From positions 20,227 to 84,226 of the forward strand of contig JAJTGG010000002.1 of assembly GCA_021299355.1 (NCBI GenBank): 64,000 bases of DNA. The letters are read 5' to 3'. The notes beneath the pieces were generated by a model. That model worked only from the letters and a program-made list of their open reading frames with translations, did no database searches and had not been told where the DNA came from. Origin of the DNA: Lysobacteraceae bacterium (GTDB taxonomy: Bacteria; Pseudomonadota; Gammaproteobacteria; Xanthomonadales; Xanthomonadaceae). A program made the position numbers and the translations under genes. Every line of letters starts with the position of its first letter. The stretch's first letter is position 1. Positions 8,223 to 18,699 of the stretch are shown here, one piece after another.

Positions 8223-8907
8223 CGGCCAACTCCTCCGGCGAGATGTCATCCATCAGGCGGCCCTTGTCGATGACCAGCACGCGCTTTTTCATGCGTTTGA
8301 CCAGCGCCAGGTCATGACTTGCGATGACCACCGCTGTACCTTGTGCACACATTCCGACCAGCTGCTGCATGATGTCGGCGGCCAGGCCCGGATCGAGATT
8401 GCCGGTCGGCTCATCGGCCAACAGCAGGGTCGGCCGGGTCACCATGGCACGCGCGATGCCGACCCGCTGCTGCTCGCCGGTAGAGATGTCGGTGGAACGG
8501 TGGCCGGCACGCCCGGCAAGACCCAGGCTCTGCAGCGTCTGGTGCACGCGCTGACGGATGAGCGCGGGCGACATGCCGGCAATCTGCAACGGCAAGGCGA
8601 CATTGTCGAACACGGTGCGGTCCAGCAGCAGACAGTGATCCTGATGCACCAGGCCGAGGCGGCGGCGGTGCAGGGCGGCCTTGCCGCCGCGCAGATCGGC
8701 GAGATTGCGGCCGTCGAACCAGACTACGCCGGCACTCGGACGCTCGGACAGATGTGCCAGCTTGAGCAGCGTGCTTTTGCCGGCACCGGAATGTCCGGTG
8801 ATGAATAGCATTTCGCCGGCCTGAACGGAAAAACTCAGGTCATTCAGGGCGAGATGGCCACCCGGATATTTTTTGCTGACGCCGTCGAAGCGCAGAAGTG
8901 TCATCAC
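8215..8907 (-). CDS. ftsE: Cell-division ATP-binding protein FtsE
   Basis: Walker [10 protein letters not shown], signature [14 protein letters not shown], Walker [13 protein letters not shown]. Confidence 0.96.
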   Translation of the reverse strand: MMTLLRFDGVSKKYPGGHLALNDLSFSVQAGEMLFITGHSGAGKSTLLKLAHLSERPSAGVVWFDGRNLADLRGGKAALHRRRLGLVHQDHCLLLDRTVFDNVALPLQIAGMSPALIRQRVHQTLQSLGLAGRAGHRSTDISTGEQQRVGIARAMVTRPTLLLADEPTGNLDPGLAADIMQQLVGMCAQGTAVVIASHDLALVKRMKKRVLVIDKGRLMDDISPEELADE

Positions 8908-8944
8908 ACGCCTTCTTTGAGGATACCCCGCTTAGTGTGCCGTA

Positions 8945-10516
8945 TTACGGCTTCGGCGAGGAGGGGGTGAACCAAGATTTTATACGCGACAGAACAGACG
9001 GCTTGGCGGCCGGTGCTGTGACGAAAGACGAATGCATCTGGGCACGCGCTCCGGCATCCGCGGGCTTCCGGCGGCGGCGCGGTTTGCGCGCGGCGTCGCT
9101 GGCTGAGGCGGAAGCCGCTTCAACCGGCTTGTCGGCGGCCGGACGCTCGCTGCGCGGCTTGTCCGAACGGGGACGGTCCGAGCGCGGTCGGTCGCTGCGC
9201 GGCTTGTCGCCGCGCGGACCACCCGAGGATCGTCCGGATTTCGGGCCACCGCGTTTGTCGGCCGGGGCATTGGCACGCACTTCGTTGAATATGTCGGCGA
9301 TGCTTTCGCCGCTCGCGGCCTTCGGCAAGGGCTGGCGCGGAATGGCGACCAACAGTTCCGAGGTGACCGGCGCGGTCGGAATTTTCTGTTCGATGTAGCT
9401 TTCGATTTCCGGCAGGCCCTGGGCATACAGTTCGCAGGCAAAGCTGATGGCGTCACCCTCGGCGCCGAGGCGGGCGGTCCGGCCGATACGGTGCACGTAA
9501 TCGGCGGCATCGAAGGGCAGGTCGAAGTTATAGACATGGCTGACGCCGTCGATGTGCAGGCCGCGGGCGGCGACATCGGTAGCGACCAGGATTTCAAGTT
9601 CGCCGCGCTGGAACTTGGCCAGCAGCGATTGGCGCTTCTTCTGCGGCACATCGCCGGACAGCACGCCGACGCGGTAATGGGCTTTTTCCAAAGCGCGCGC
9701 AACGCGTTCGACCCAAACCTTGGTGTTGACGAACACCATGCTGCGGCCGCCTTCGACGCGCGACAGCAGGCTGATCAGCAGCGGAAGTTTTTCTTCCATG
9801 GCCGGAAAATACAGAAGCTGGCGTACGCGCGCGGCGGTCACCGTTTCGGTTTCCACCGACAGCTTCTCCGGATCGTTCATGTGTTCGTACGCGAGTTCGA
9901 GCACGCGGTGGCTGAGCGTGGCCGAGAACAGCAGGGTCTGGCGCTCTTCGCGGATCGGCAGTTTGCGCAGCAGGTAGCGCAGATCCTTGATGAAGCCGAG
10001 GTCGAACATGCGGTCGGCCTCGTCGAGGATGCAGACTTCGCAGGCATGCAGCGAGACCACGCCCTGCTTGACGTAATCGATCAGGCGGCCGGGCGTGGCG
10101 ATGATGATGTCGGAGCCCTGCTCGAGCATGACCTTCTGTTTGTCGTAATCGACGCCACCGTAAACCAGCGCAAATTTCAGGCCGAGGCGGGCGCCGAACT
10201 GCTCGGCATCCTTGGCGATCTGGATGGCCAGCTCGCGGGTCGGGGCCAGAATCATCGCGCGCGGATCGGCGGCGCGGCGGTTGGCCAGGGCCGGTTTGGT
10301 CAGCAGGCGGTTCATGCAGGCGATCAGGAAGGCCAGAGTTTTACCGGTGCCGGTCTGCGCCTGGCCGGCCACGTCACGGCCACTGAGGGCGAAAGGTAGG
10401 GTCATGGCCTGAATCGGCGTGCAACGGGAGAAGCCGGCCTGTTCCAGGCCATCGAGTAATGCGGGGGTGATGTCGAAATTGGAAAAGGCTATATCGGTCA
10501 GTGCTTTATCAGTCAT
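8945..10516 (-). CDS. rhlB: DEAD-box ATP-dependent RNA helicase RhlB with basic repetitive C-terminal tail
   Basis: [33 protein letters not shown]; divergent from trxA-rho; start MTDKALTD. Confidence 0.93.
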   Translation of the reverse strand: MTDKALTDIAFSNFDITPALLDGLEQAGFSRCTPIQAMTLPFALSGRDVAGQAQTGTGKTLAFLIACMNRLLTKPALANRRAADPRAMILAPTRELAIQIAKDAEQFGARLGLKFALVYGGVDYDKQKVMLEQGSDIIIATPGRLIDYVKQGVVSLHACEVCILDEADRMFDLGFIKDLRYLLRKLPIREERQTLLFSATLSHRVLELAYEHMNDPEKLSVETETVTAARVRQLLYFPAMEEKLPLLISLLSRVEGGRSMVFVNTKVWVERVARALEKAHYRVGVLSGDVPQKKRQSLLAKFQRGELEILVATDVAARGLHIDGVSHVYNFDLPFDAADYVHRIGRTARLGAEGDAISFACELYAQGLPEIESYIEQKIPTAPVTSELLVAIPRQPLPKAASGESIADIFNEVRANAPADKRGGPKSGRSSGGPRGDKPRSDRPRSDRPRSDKPRSERPAADKPVEAASASASDAARKPRRRRKPADAGARAQMHSSFVTAPAAKPSVLSRIKSWFTPSSPKP

Positions 10517-10676
10517 TTTTGGGTTTCCGCAGCGGTCTTGCCGCTTGCATTGCGCCCCCGGACGGCGCAAACTGCGCTATGAGAATTCGGGCGATTGGGA
10601 TTGTATTTGCGATGTGCACCCCTATTCTACCCTAAAGCCCGTGCCGACACGGCCAACCCCTGCAAGGAGCCCTTCT

Positions 10677-11003
10677 GTGAGCGATAAAGTCCACCATGTA
10701 ACCGACGCCAGTTTCGATGCCGACGTCCTGAAATCATCCACCCCGGTGTTGGTGGACTTCTGGGCCGAATGGTGCGGTCCGTGCAAGATGATCGGCCCGC
10801 TGGTCGATGACATCGCCGACAGCCACGCCGGCAAAGTGAAAGTGGTCAAGATCAACATCGACAACAACCCCGGCACCCCGCGCCAGTTCGCCGTGCGCGG
10901 CATTCCGACCCTGATGCTGTTCAAGGATGGCAAGGTTCAGGCCACCCAGGTCGGCGCCGTGGGCAAGGTCCAGCTCGCCGCTTTCGTGGACAGCAACATC
11001 TGA
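10677..11003 (+). CDS. trxA: Thioredoxin (GTG start)
   Basis: WCGPCKM motif; SD AAGGAG upstream of GTG at 10677; the track start at 10419 is an extension. Confidence 0.95.
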   Translation: MSDKVHHVTDASFDADVLKSSTPVLVDFWAEWCGPCKMIGPLVDDIADSHAGKVKVVKINIDNNPGTPRQFAVRGIPTLMLFKDGKVQATQVGAVGKVQLAAFVDSNI

Positions 11004-11016
11004 TTTCCGCACCTGG

Positions 11017-11036
11017 CCGGCGGCATCTGCCGCCGG
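11017..11036 (+). other. Strong GC hairpin after trxA, no U-tract
   Basis: CCGGCGGC-ATCT-GCCGCCGG. Confidence 0.7.
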
Positions 11037-11146
11037 TCGCTTGCCCTCGACGGGCAACAATGCTAATTTAATGGCGAACGCGCCACGCGCGGCCTGAATT
11101 TCCTCTCTCCCCCTTCTCCCCTGCTCGCACTCGCGAGGACCCCCCT

Positions 11147-12811
11147 GTGTCAGAAAACGAAAACACCTCCGGCGACGACGTTGCCAAAAAAACCCGTAAA
11201 CCCCGCATCACCAAAACCGCCAAGCCCAAGAGCGAAGCTCCGGCCGAGGTCGTGGTGCATGTCGATCCTGCACCGCCGCAATCGCCGCCGCCTGCGGCCA
11301 ACGCGCCTGCTGAAGCACCGTCGCACGAGCGCCAGAACGGCGACGGCGACAACGGCGGCGAAGGCCAGGATTTCCGGCAGAATCGTCACAATAATCCGAA
11401 CAACAACCGGCGTGACCGCTTCCAGAACCGCAAAGACCGGTTCCAGAACCGCGACCGCCAGCCACGCGCCGAAGGCGAGGGCAACAACGGCAATTACGAA
11501 GAGCGCCCGGCCTACCAGCCCCCGCAGCTGCCACCGGACTTTCCGAGCTATACACTGACCGAACTCAAGCGCATGCCGATGCCGAAACTGCTGGAAATGG
11601 CCGAGCAGCTCAATCTGCACGAAGGCGTGGCGCGTATGCGCCGCCAGGACGTGACCTTCGCGCTGCTGAAAGTACTGACTCGCCATCCGAACGGTGTGGC
11701 CGGCGAAGGCGTGCTGGAAATCCTGCCGGACGGTTACGGCTTTCTGCGCTCGGCCGATGCCAGCTATCTGGCCGGCCCGGACGACGTGTACATCTCGCCC
11801 AGCCAGATCCGCCGCTTCAACCTGCGCACCGGCGACGCGATCACCGGCCGCATCCGCAATCCGAAGGACGGCGAACGCTATGTAGCGCTGAACGTGCTCG
11901 ATACCATCAACGGTGAGCCCTTGGAACAGTCCAAGAACAAGGTGCTGTTCGAAAACCTGACGCCACTGTTTCCGCGCCGTCGTTTTGTGCTCGAGCGCGG
12001 CAACGGATCGACAGAAGACATCACCGGCCGCATCATGGATCTGATGGCGCCGCAGGGCAAAGGCCAGCGTGCGCTGATCGTGTCGCCGCCGAAAGCCGGC
12101 AAGACCATGATGATGCAGAATATCGCGCAGGCCATCATCAATAACCATCCGGAAGTGCACCTGATCGTGCTGCTGATCGACGAGCGTCCGGAAGAGGTCA
12201 CCGAAATGCAGCGCACCGTGCGCGGCGAAGTGATCAGCTCGACCTTCGATGAACCGGCCGCCCGCCACGTGCAGGTCGCTGAAATGGTGATCGAACGCGC
12301 CAAGCGTCTGGTCGAACATAAAAAAGACGTGGTGATCATGCTCGATTCGATCACCCGGCTGGCGCGCGCCTACAACATGGTGGTGCCGAGCTCCGGCAAG
12401 GTGCTGTCCGGCGGCGTCGACGCCAATGCCCTGCACCGTCCGAAGCGCTTCTTCGGCGCCGCGCGTAATGTGGAAGAAGGCGGTTCGCTGACCATCATCG
12501 CCACCGCCCTGGTCGACACCGGTTCGAAGATGGACGAAGTGATTTACGAGGAATTCAAAGGCACCGGCAACTCGGAAGTGCATCTGGACCGCCGCATCGC
12601 CGAGAAACGCGTGTTCCCGGCCATCAACATCAACCGCTCGGGCACCCGACGCGAGGACCTGCTGATCGATCCGGACATGCTGCAGAAGATCTGGATCCTG
12701 CGCAAGCTGTTACATCCGATGGACGAAATGGCGGCGATGGAATTCATGCTCGACAAGATGAAGACCACCAAATCCAACGACGAATTCTTCAGCGCGATGA
12801 AGCGCGGCTAA
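11147..12811 (+). CDS. rho: Transcription termination factor Rho with ~130 aa disordered N-terminal extension
   Basis: [78 protein letters not shown] start with GAGGA SD. Confidence 0.97.
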   Translation: MSENENTSGDDVAKKTRKPRITKTAKPKSEAPAEVVVHVDPAPPQSPPPAANAPAEAPSHERQNGDGDNGGEGQDFRQNRHNNPNNNRRDRFQNRKDRFQNRDRQPRAEGEGNNGNYEERPAYQPPQLPPDFPSYTLTELKRMPMPKLLEMAEQLNLHEGVARMRRQDVTFALLKVLTRHPNGVAGEGVLEILPDGYGFLRSADASYLAGPDDVYISPSQIRRFNLRTGDAITGRIRNPKDGERYVALNVLDTINGEPLEQSKNKVLFENLTPLFPRRRFVLERGNGSTEDITGRIMDLMAPQGKGQRALIVSPPKAGKTMMMQNIAQAIINNHPEVHLIVLLIDERPEEVTEMQRTVRGEVISSTFDEPAARHVQVAEMVIERAKRLVEHKKDVVIMLDSITRLARAYNMVVPSSGKVLSGGVDANALHRPKRFFGAARNVEEGGSLTIIATALVDTGSKMDEVIYEEFKGTGNSEVHLDRRIAEKRVFPAININRSGTRREDLLIDPDMLQKIWILRKLLHPMDEMAAMEFMLDKMKTTKSNDEFFSAMKRG

Positions 12812-12832
12812 TCCGATTACCCTAGAGCGACC

Positions 12833-13381
12833 ATGAACGATTCCAGTGCACCGCAATTGAACCCTCTGCAAAAACTTATTTTCAGTTCACGCTGGCTGCA
12901 GCTGCCGCTGTATCTCGGCCTGATTGTGGCTCAGGGCGTTTATGTCGTCCTGTTCATGAAAGAGCTGTGGCACCTGATTTCACACGCCACCTCGCTGAGC
13001 GAGCAGTTGATCATGCTGGCCGTTCTTGGCTTGATCGACGTAGTGATGATTTCCAACCTGCTGGTAATGGTCATCGTCGGCGGCTATGAAACCTTCGTGT
13101 CGCGTTTGAATCTGCAAAGCCATCCGGACCAGCCGGAATGGCTCAGCCACGTCAACGCCAGTGTGCTGAAAGTGAAACTGGCCATGGCCATCATCGGCAT
13201 CAGTTCAATCCACCTGCTGAAGACCTTCATCGATATCGGAACGCTCGGCAGTGAAGGTTCGCGCTACACCGAAACCGGCGTGATGTGGCAGACCATCATT
13301 CATACCATCTTCATTATCTCTGCCATCGGCATCGCCTACACCGACAAGTTGATGGGCACGGCTATCGTCAAAAAACACTGA
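12833..13381 (+). CDS. UPF0114 (YqhA-like) integral membrane protein
   Basis: [54 protein letters not shown]. Confidence 0.88.
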   Translation: MNDSSAPQLNPLQKLIFSSRWLQLPLYLGLIVAQGVYVVLFMKELWHLISHATSLSEQLIMLAVLGLIDVVMISNLLVMVIVGGYETFVSRLNLQSHPDQPEWLSHVNASVLKVKLAMAIIGISSIHLLKTFIDIGTLGSEGSRYTETGVMWQTIIHTIFIISAIGIAYTDKLMGTAIVKKH

Positions 13382-13438
13382 GCTCCGCCCGCATTCCAGT
13401 CTAGCAGAGCATTTATACTCTACTAAAGTCGCCGCAGT

Positions 13439-15253
13439 GTGGCGAAATATTGGATTTCCATGCATGACTCCGGCTTGATTGATGCACTATGGTTTCTGCT
13501 GGCTTCGGTGCTGGCAGTTCCGCTGTTCCGCCGCTTCGGCCTGAGCGCGGTGTTGGGTTATCTCTTCGTCGGCCTGCTGCTCGGGCCTTACGGATTCGCG
13601 GTCATCAGCGATCCGGAGAGTACCCTGGCCATTTCCGAGCTGGGCGTGGTCATGATGCTTTTCGTGATCGGATTGGAGTTGTCACCGCCGCGCCTGTGGC
13701 AGATGCGGCACCGTATCTTCGTAGCCGGCGGCATCCAGGTGCTGCTCAGTGCTGCCCTGCTGTATGCCGTGTTGCTGGCCTTCGGGCTGTCCTGGCAGAG
13801 CGCTGTCATCGTGGCTTTGGCACTGGCGCTGTCATCGACCGCGGTCGTCTTGCAGCTGTTGGCCGAGCGCAAGCAGCTGAACTCGGCACACGGCAAAGCC
13901 GCATTCGGCATTCTGCTGTTCCAGGACATCGCAGCCATCCCGCTGCTGGCCGCCATTCCCTTGCTCGGTCATGCCCAGTCCAAGTCCGAACACTTCACCG
14001 GCGGCATGGCTTTAACCGCAATTCTCGTGCTGTTGCTGATGATTCTGTTAGGCCGGCATGTCATGCGCTATCTGTTCCGTGCCGTCGCCTGGACGCAGAT
14101 GCGCGAGATCTTCACCGCTATGGCCTTGTTGTTGGTCATCGGCACCGGATGGATCATGCATTCGGTCGGTCTATCGATGGGCTTGGGAGCGTTCGTGGCC
14201 GGCGTACTGATGGCCGATTCGGAATTCCGCCATGAAATCGAAGCCCAGGTGGAACCCTTCAAAGGCCTTCTGCTCGGGCTGTTCTTCATTTCGGTCGGCA
14301 TGACCGTGAATCTGACGACCGTTGCATCCAGCCCGCTTCTTATCGCCGCAGGCGTTCTGTTTTTGATGGCGATCAAGGCCGGTGTGCTGCTGATGGTCGG
14401 CAAATGGCAGAGCCGCATCGGCTTCCGCGAGTCCGCACTGCTGGCCGCGACTATGGCGATGGGCGGTGAATTCGCTTTCGTGGTGTTTGCCGACTCCGTG
14501 CGTTTCGGCTTGATTGATGCTCTGCTGCGCGACCGCCTTGTCGCCGTCGTCGGCATCAGCATGGCTTTGACTCCGCTGCTGCTCATGGCGATGCAGGCCT
14601 ATTTCAAGCGGCATCCTGTCGAAACCACAGCACCGGTTTACGACAGCATCGAGGACGGCCATCCACGCGTAGTCATTGCCGGCTTCGGACGGATGGGCCA
14701 GATCGTCGGCCGCATGCTCGGCGCCCGCAAGATTCCGTTCATCGCGCTTGAAAACAGTGTCGACCAGGTGGCGCTATCGCGCAAATTCGGCAGCATGATC
14801 TACTTCGGCGACCCGACCCGTCTGGAGGTGCTGCAGTCGGCACACATCGCCAGTGCTGAAATGCTCATCATCACCGCCGATGATCCGGAAACCAATCTTA
14901 AAATCGCACGATTGGCGAAACGGCATTATCCCAAGCTGCGCATCATCGCGCGCGCGCGCAACCGCCAGCATGCCTTCCGCCTGATGGACATGGGCGTCGC
15001 GGCCATCCGTGAAACCCTGCATTCCAGCGTTGAAATCGGCAAGATGGCCTTCATCGGGCTGGGTATCCGCCACGAGCGCGCCGAGGAATACGCCCGGCTT
15101 TTCCTCGAGCACGACGAGCACATCCTGGCCGAGCAGTATCTGGTCCATGACAACGAGGCCGCGCTGCTCGCCAGTGCCGAAGAGGCCTACCGCGAACTGG
15201 AAGCCTTGTTCGATGCCGACCGCCTTGATCGGCCGGACGGCGATCAACCCTGA
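13439..15253 (+). CDS. KefB/KefC-family cation:proton antiporter with RCK/TrkA-N domain (start may be 13460)
   Basis: CPA2 TM region GLLLGPYGFAVI...SSTAVVLQLL; Rossmann GFGRMGQIVGRML. Confidence 0.9.
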   Translation: MAKYWISMHDSGLIDALWFLLASVLAVPLFRRFGLSAVLGYLFVGLLLGPYGFAVISDPESTLAISELGVVMMLFVIGLELSPPRLWQMRHRIFVAGGIQVLLSAALLYAVLLAFGLSWQSAVIVALALALSSTAVVLQLLAERKQLNSAHGKAAFGILLFQDIAAIPLLAAIPLLGHAQSKSEHFTGGMALTAILVLLLMILLGRHVMRYLFRAVAWTQMREIFTAMALLLVIGTGWIMHSVGLSMGLGAFVAGVLMADSEFRHEIEAQVEPFKGLLLGLFFISVGMTVNLTTVASSPLLIAAGVLFLMAIKAGVLLMVGKWQSRIGFRESALLAATMAMGGEFAFVVFADSVRFGLIDALLRDRLVAVVGISMALTPLLLMAMQAYFKRHPVETTAPVYDSIEDGHPRVVIAGFGRMGQIVGRMLGARKIPFIALENSVDQVALSRKFGSMIYFGDPTRLEVLQSAHIASAEMLIITADDPETNLKIARLAKRHYPKLRIIARARNRQHAFRLMDMGVAAIRETLHSSVEIGKMAFIGLGIRHERAEEYARLFLEHDEHILAEQYLVHDNEAALLASAEEAYRELEALFDADRLDRPDGDQP

Positions 15254-18200
15254 TCTTTCTTGATCAGCAGACTGGCGATATCGACCCGCTCGGGCCGGTC
15301 CTGTAACAGATTGGCGGTTTCCGAAAAACCGCCCATGACCGCGAAATCATAGGCGCTGCGCCCGAGGTTGTCGCGCAGCTGACGGTCGGCGCCGGCACGC
15401 AGCAGGCGGCCGGCCAACTGGCTGTAGCCGCGTGCAGCGGCATGATGCAGGGGCGTGAATCCGCGCGCATCGAGGGCGTCGATTGCCGGCGTTTCCTGCA
15501 GTAGGCGTTCAAGCGCCGACAGCACCAGCCCTTCCTTGAGCGTCTGCAATTTCTGCAGGCTGGCGCCGCAGAGCAAGTGTAGCGCCGTCTGGCCGTGCTT
15601 GTCTGCGCCATCCGTGGGCGTGCCGGCACGCAAAAGGCTGTCGATTAACAGCACGGAATCCAGTTTCGCTTTCTCCGAAACCAGAAAACCCGACGCGGCA
15701 TGCAGGGCGGTCTGCGACTGCGCATCCCGTGCCTGAACATCGGCGCCGTATTCCAGCAGCATCGCCGTATGTTCCGTGCTGCCGAGTGCGCTGGCCAGAT
15801 GCAGAGGCGGAAAGCCGGCAACCGTCTGGTTGACATCCACGCCGGCGAAAAGCAGCTCCTGCAACACCTCCGTATGGGCCTGGCTGAGCGCGGCCCAGAG
15901 CGCATTGACGCCGCTGGCGGCGGCAATTCCGGCATCCGCGCCATGTGTCAGCAGAAGACGTACCATCGCGGTCTGTCCCTGACCACAGGCATGGATCAGC
16001 GCCGTTGATCTTTTACTGTCGAAGGCATTCACCGGCAATCCGAGTTCGAGCAGGCGCTTGACCGCATCGGCATCGCCGGCCAGCACCGCCGCCGGAACAT
16101 CCTGGCCGCACAAACGCCGACCGGGCAGATGCCAGTTCGGCCAGGACAGCCAGGCTACTGATGTGGTATTACCATTCAGAAGCGCCACGCCAAGCGCGCT
16201 TTGCCCATCACGGGCGCGTCGTTCGGGATCCGCGCCGGCGAGAATCAACGGTTTCAGCATGCCATCACGGCCCAGATGGGCGGCGTGATGCACTGCCGTG
16301 TACCCTGCGGCATCGGATGCATTGGCATCACATCCGCGGGCCAAAAGCTCATCCACGACGCGTTGCCAGCCCAAGCGCACCGCCAAAACCAGTGGCGATG
16401 CGCCGGCCACTACGCCGAACGGATCTGCGCCCTGCTGCAGCAACTGCAGGGCAGTCTGTTCATCGGCACGACGATGGAAATCATTGCGCAGACAGCATTC
16501 CAGATAGGCGGCCAATGTGCCCGAACCGCTGATCGGCACCGGCATGGCCATCAGGTAGCCGAGCAATCCGGCTAGATTCTGCGTACCTGCCATCAGCCGC
16601 CGGTAAACACTGCGGCCCTGGGCATCGCTGCCGAACACATTGGCGCCGCGCCCGAGCAGCCAAGAGACGATTTCCCGCCGGTCCTGCTGGCAGAAGGACA
16701 GCAGCATTTCAGCCAGTTCGCTGCCCACCGGTTGCAGGCCGGCAGCGAGAAGATCATCTGCGGCGGCGGTATCGCCCGAACCGAGCACGGCGAACAACTG
16801 TTGACCGCCACTGCTGCGGCGCTCAGGCAAGGGGGCTTCATTGAGATGTTCCGGCAGGGCGTAAGCCGGATCGATGCAGGCCACAGCCGACCAACGCCCG
16901 CCGGCCAAGGCATGGGCGAGCGCGCTTCGGCCCTGTGCATCCACCGCGGTGCGCGACAGCTTCGGTTGGGCCTGCAGGCGCTTGAGCACTTCAACCTCGC
17001 CGGCCTGTGCCGCCAGCATGAAGGCGCTGATGCCGGCATCATCCTGGGCATTGACCTGCGCGCCGAGCTCCAGAAGGGCGGACACCACTTCGGTCAGTCC
17101 GGCTTGTGCGGCCACCATCAGCGGTGTCATCTGTGCGGCATTGCGCACATCCACCTTGGCTTTGTGTTTGTGCAACAGACGGATGCCGATTTCATCATCC
17201 TCGGCGCCGGCGGCGGCAATCAACACCGGAACCGCGCCGACCGGTTCGACTTTCGCCTTGCGTTCCAGCATATAGCGGGCAACCCGCCAATTGGCGGCCT
17301 GGCAGGCCAAAGCCAGCGGCGTGAAGCCTTCCTTGTTTATCGCCTCGATACCGGCACCGGCATCCAGCAACAGGGCGGCCACGGCTGCGTCGGTACTTCG
17401 CATGGCATGATGCAGCGGTGTGTTGCCGTCCGAATCGGTGACATCGGTTCGGGCACCGTTGGTCAGCAGCATGGTGACCGCTTCCGACCGGCCATGCCAG
17501 CTGTCGCGGGTGGCGCTGAGCAGAGGATTCAATCCGGCATGGAATGCATTTACATCGACACCCTTGCCGATCAAAGCACGCATCAGACGCAGATCGCTGA
17601 GCGTGCCGGCGATCATCATCAGGCTGCGCTGGTCCTTGGCGCCGGCCGTCGGCAACTGATGCGGATTGGCACCGGCGTCAAGCGCCTGCAATGCCGCATC
17701 GACCTGGCCGTTGTGCACGGCCTGCAACAGGGCGATATCCGGATCGAGCGATGGCGCCGCTGATTTTGCGGAGGCGGGGACCTCCGCCGCTATGCTTTCA
17801 CCGGGCGCCACTGTTTTCGGCAGCGGGATGTTGACGGCCACCGCATGCCAAAGCAGCGCGAGCACACCGTAACCGAGCACCCATAGACTGGAGGCCTGCA
17901 GCCAGAATGCCCAACCGGCCCCGGCCAACAGCGCCGGTATGGCCAAGAGCAACAGCACGAAACCGGCCAAGGCCGAACGCCAGAATGCAAACCGCGGATG
18001 GCTGGCCTCGAAGGTGGGCCAGCCCTGCCGGAAGTCCTGCTGCCATTGCGCCCAGTTCGGCCAGATGCGCTGCAGACCCAGCACCACCACGCCGGCCGCG
18101 ACCGACAAGGCCAGCGCCGACAGCAGACTCTGGGTCTGCTGCACGGCCTGGATCGGCCAGATCAGCAGCAGGGCCAGGCCGCACTGCAAGAGCAGCCAGG

Positions 18201-18336
18201 CTCCGGCAACATGCGCGATCGATTTCAGCATCGGCAGAAAGCGCCATTGCTTCGGATGTGCGCCGGCTTTCAGCAGTTCTACCATGACAGTATGAAACAC
18301 GGCCAGCTTCACGGCCAGCAAAGCGAACTCAACCAT
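15244..18336 (-). CDS. Large membrane-anchored ankyrin-repeat protein (~1030 aa; corrected start)
   Basis: N-terminal hydrophobic segments then many ANK units (e.g. DSDGNTPLHHAMRSTDAAVAALLLDAGAGIEA). Track start 18609 reads through ycgL out of frame; ATG 18336 overlaps ycgL stop. Confidence 0.88.
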   Translation of the reverse strand: MVEFALLAVKLAVFHTVMVELLKAGAHPKQWRFLPMLKSIAHVAGAWLLLQCGLALLLIWPIQAVQQTQSLLSALALSVAAGVVVLGLQRIWPNWAQWQQDFRQGWPTFEASHPRFAFWRSALAGFVLLLLAIPALLAGAGWAFWLQASSLWVLGYGVLALLWHAVAVNIPLPKTVAPGESIAAEVPASAKSAAPSLDPDIALLQAVHNGQVDAALQALDAGANPHQLPTAGAKDQRSLMMIAGTLSDLRLMRALIGKGVDVNAFHAGLNPLLSATRDSWHGRSEAVTMLLTNGARTDVTDSDGNTPLHHAMRSTDAAVAALLLDAGAGIEAINKEGFTPLALACQAANWRVARYMLERKAKVEPVGAVPVLIAAAGAEDDEIGIRLLHKHKAKVDVRNAAQMTPLMVAAQAGLTEVVSALLELGAQVNAQDDAGISAFMLAAQAGEVEVLKRLQAQPKLSRTAVDAQGRSALAHALAGGRWSAVACIDPAYALPEHLNEAPLPERRSSGGQQLFAVLGSGDTAAADDLLAAGLQPVGSELAEMLLSFCQQDRREIVSWLLGRGANVFGSDAQGRSVYRRLMAGTQNLAGLLGYLMAMPVPISGSGTLAAYLECCLRNDFHRRADEQTALQLLQQGADPFGVVAGASPLVLAVRLGWQRVVDELLARGCDANASDAAGYTAVHHAAHLGRDGMLKPLILAGADPERRARDGQSALGVALLNGNTTSVAWLSWPNWHLPGRRLCGQDVPAAVLAGDADAVKRLLELGLPVNAFDSKRSTALIHACGQGQTAMVRLLLTHGADAGIAAASGVNALWAALSQAHTEVLQELLFAGVDVNQTVAGFPPLHLASALGSTEHTAMLLEYGADVQARDAQSQTALHAASGFLVSEKAKLDSVLLIDSLLRAGTPTDGADKHGQTALHLLCGASLQKLQTLKEGLVLSALERLLQETPAIDALDARGFTPLHHAAARGYSQLAGRLLRAGADRQLRDNLGRSAYDFAVMGGFSETANLLQDRPERVDIASLLIKKDQG

Positions 18337-18598
18337 CGCCGACGCCCCCGGCAACCAAGGGATCCAATACGCTTGGCGGAAACTGCAGGTGGAATCCCTG
18401 CGCATCGAGGTTGGCCCGCAGCACGGCGGCATCAACGCGCGGAAGGCGCTTTTCTGGCGCAAGTTCGAACTCGAGCACGAACTGCCAGGGCTGCAAAGGC
18501 GCGGCGATGGTTTCGGGCAGGGATGCGAAAGCGTCGGCTTTCGGCAAATACAGGTAGGTATCCGGTTTGCGCAGTGATTTGTAGACGAAAACGGGCAT
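18329..18598 (-). CDS. YcgL domain-containing protein
   Basis: MPVFVYKSLRKPDTYLYLPKADAFASLPETI..LQPWQFVLEFELAPEKRLPRVDAAVLRANLDAQGFHLQFPP. Confidence 0.85.
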   Translation of the reverse strand: MPVFVYKSLRKPDTYLYLPKADAFASLPETIAAPLQPWQFVLEFELAPEKRLPRVDAAVLRANLDAQGFHLQFPPSVLDPLVAGGVGDG

Positions 18599-18699
18599 AC
18601 GCGGTCCAAGGCCTTTGTCTCATTGTCCTCTACAACGCGCTTTCAGGAAAGCCTTTTATTATTTGGTACGCTATGGGAGTTTTCATCAAGGAATGCCAC

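Noticed and set aside
8898-9398. 166-aa plus ORF rich in [11 protein letters not shown] repeats
   Set aside because: Antisense readout of the RhlB tail repeats.
11150-12583. 477-aa minus ORF opposite rho
   Set aside because: Shadow of a very strongly supported rho gene; His/Val-rich shadow composition.
16732-17763. 343-aa plus-strand ORF and neighbouring shadows at 15455-17763
   Set aside because: Antisense to the ankyrin gene; low-complexity Gly/His/Gln composition, no motifs.
17998-18699. N-terminal extension of the S9 peptidase ORF
   Set aside because: Overlaps ycgL and ankyrin genes antisense; a proper signal peptide begins at 18700.
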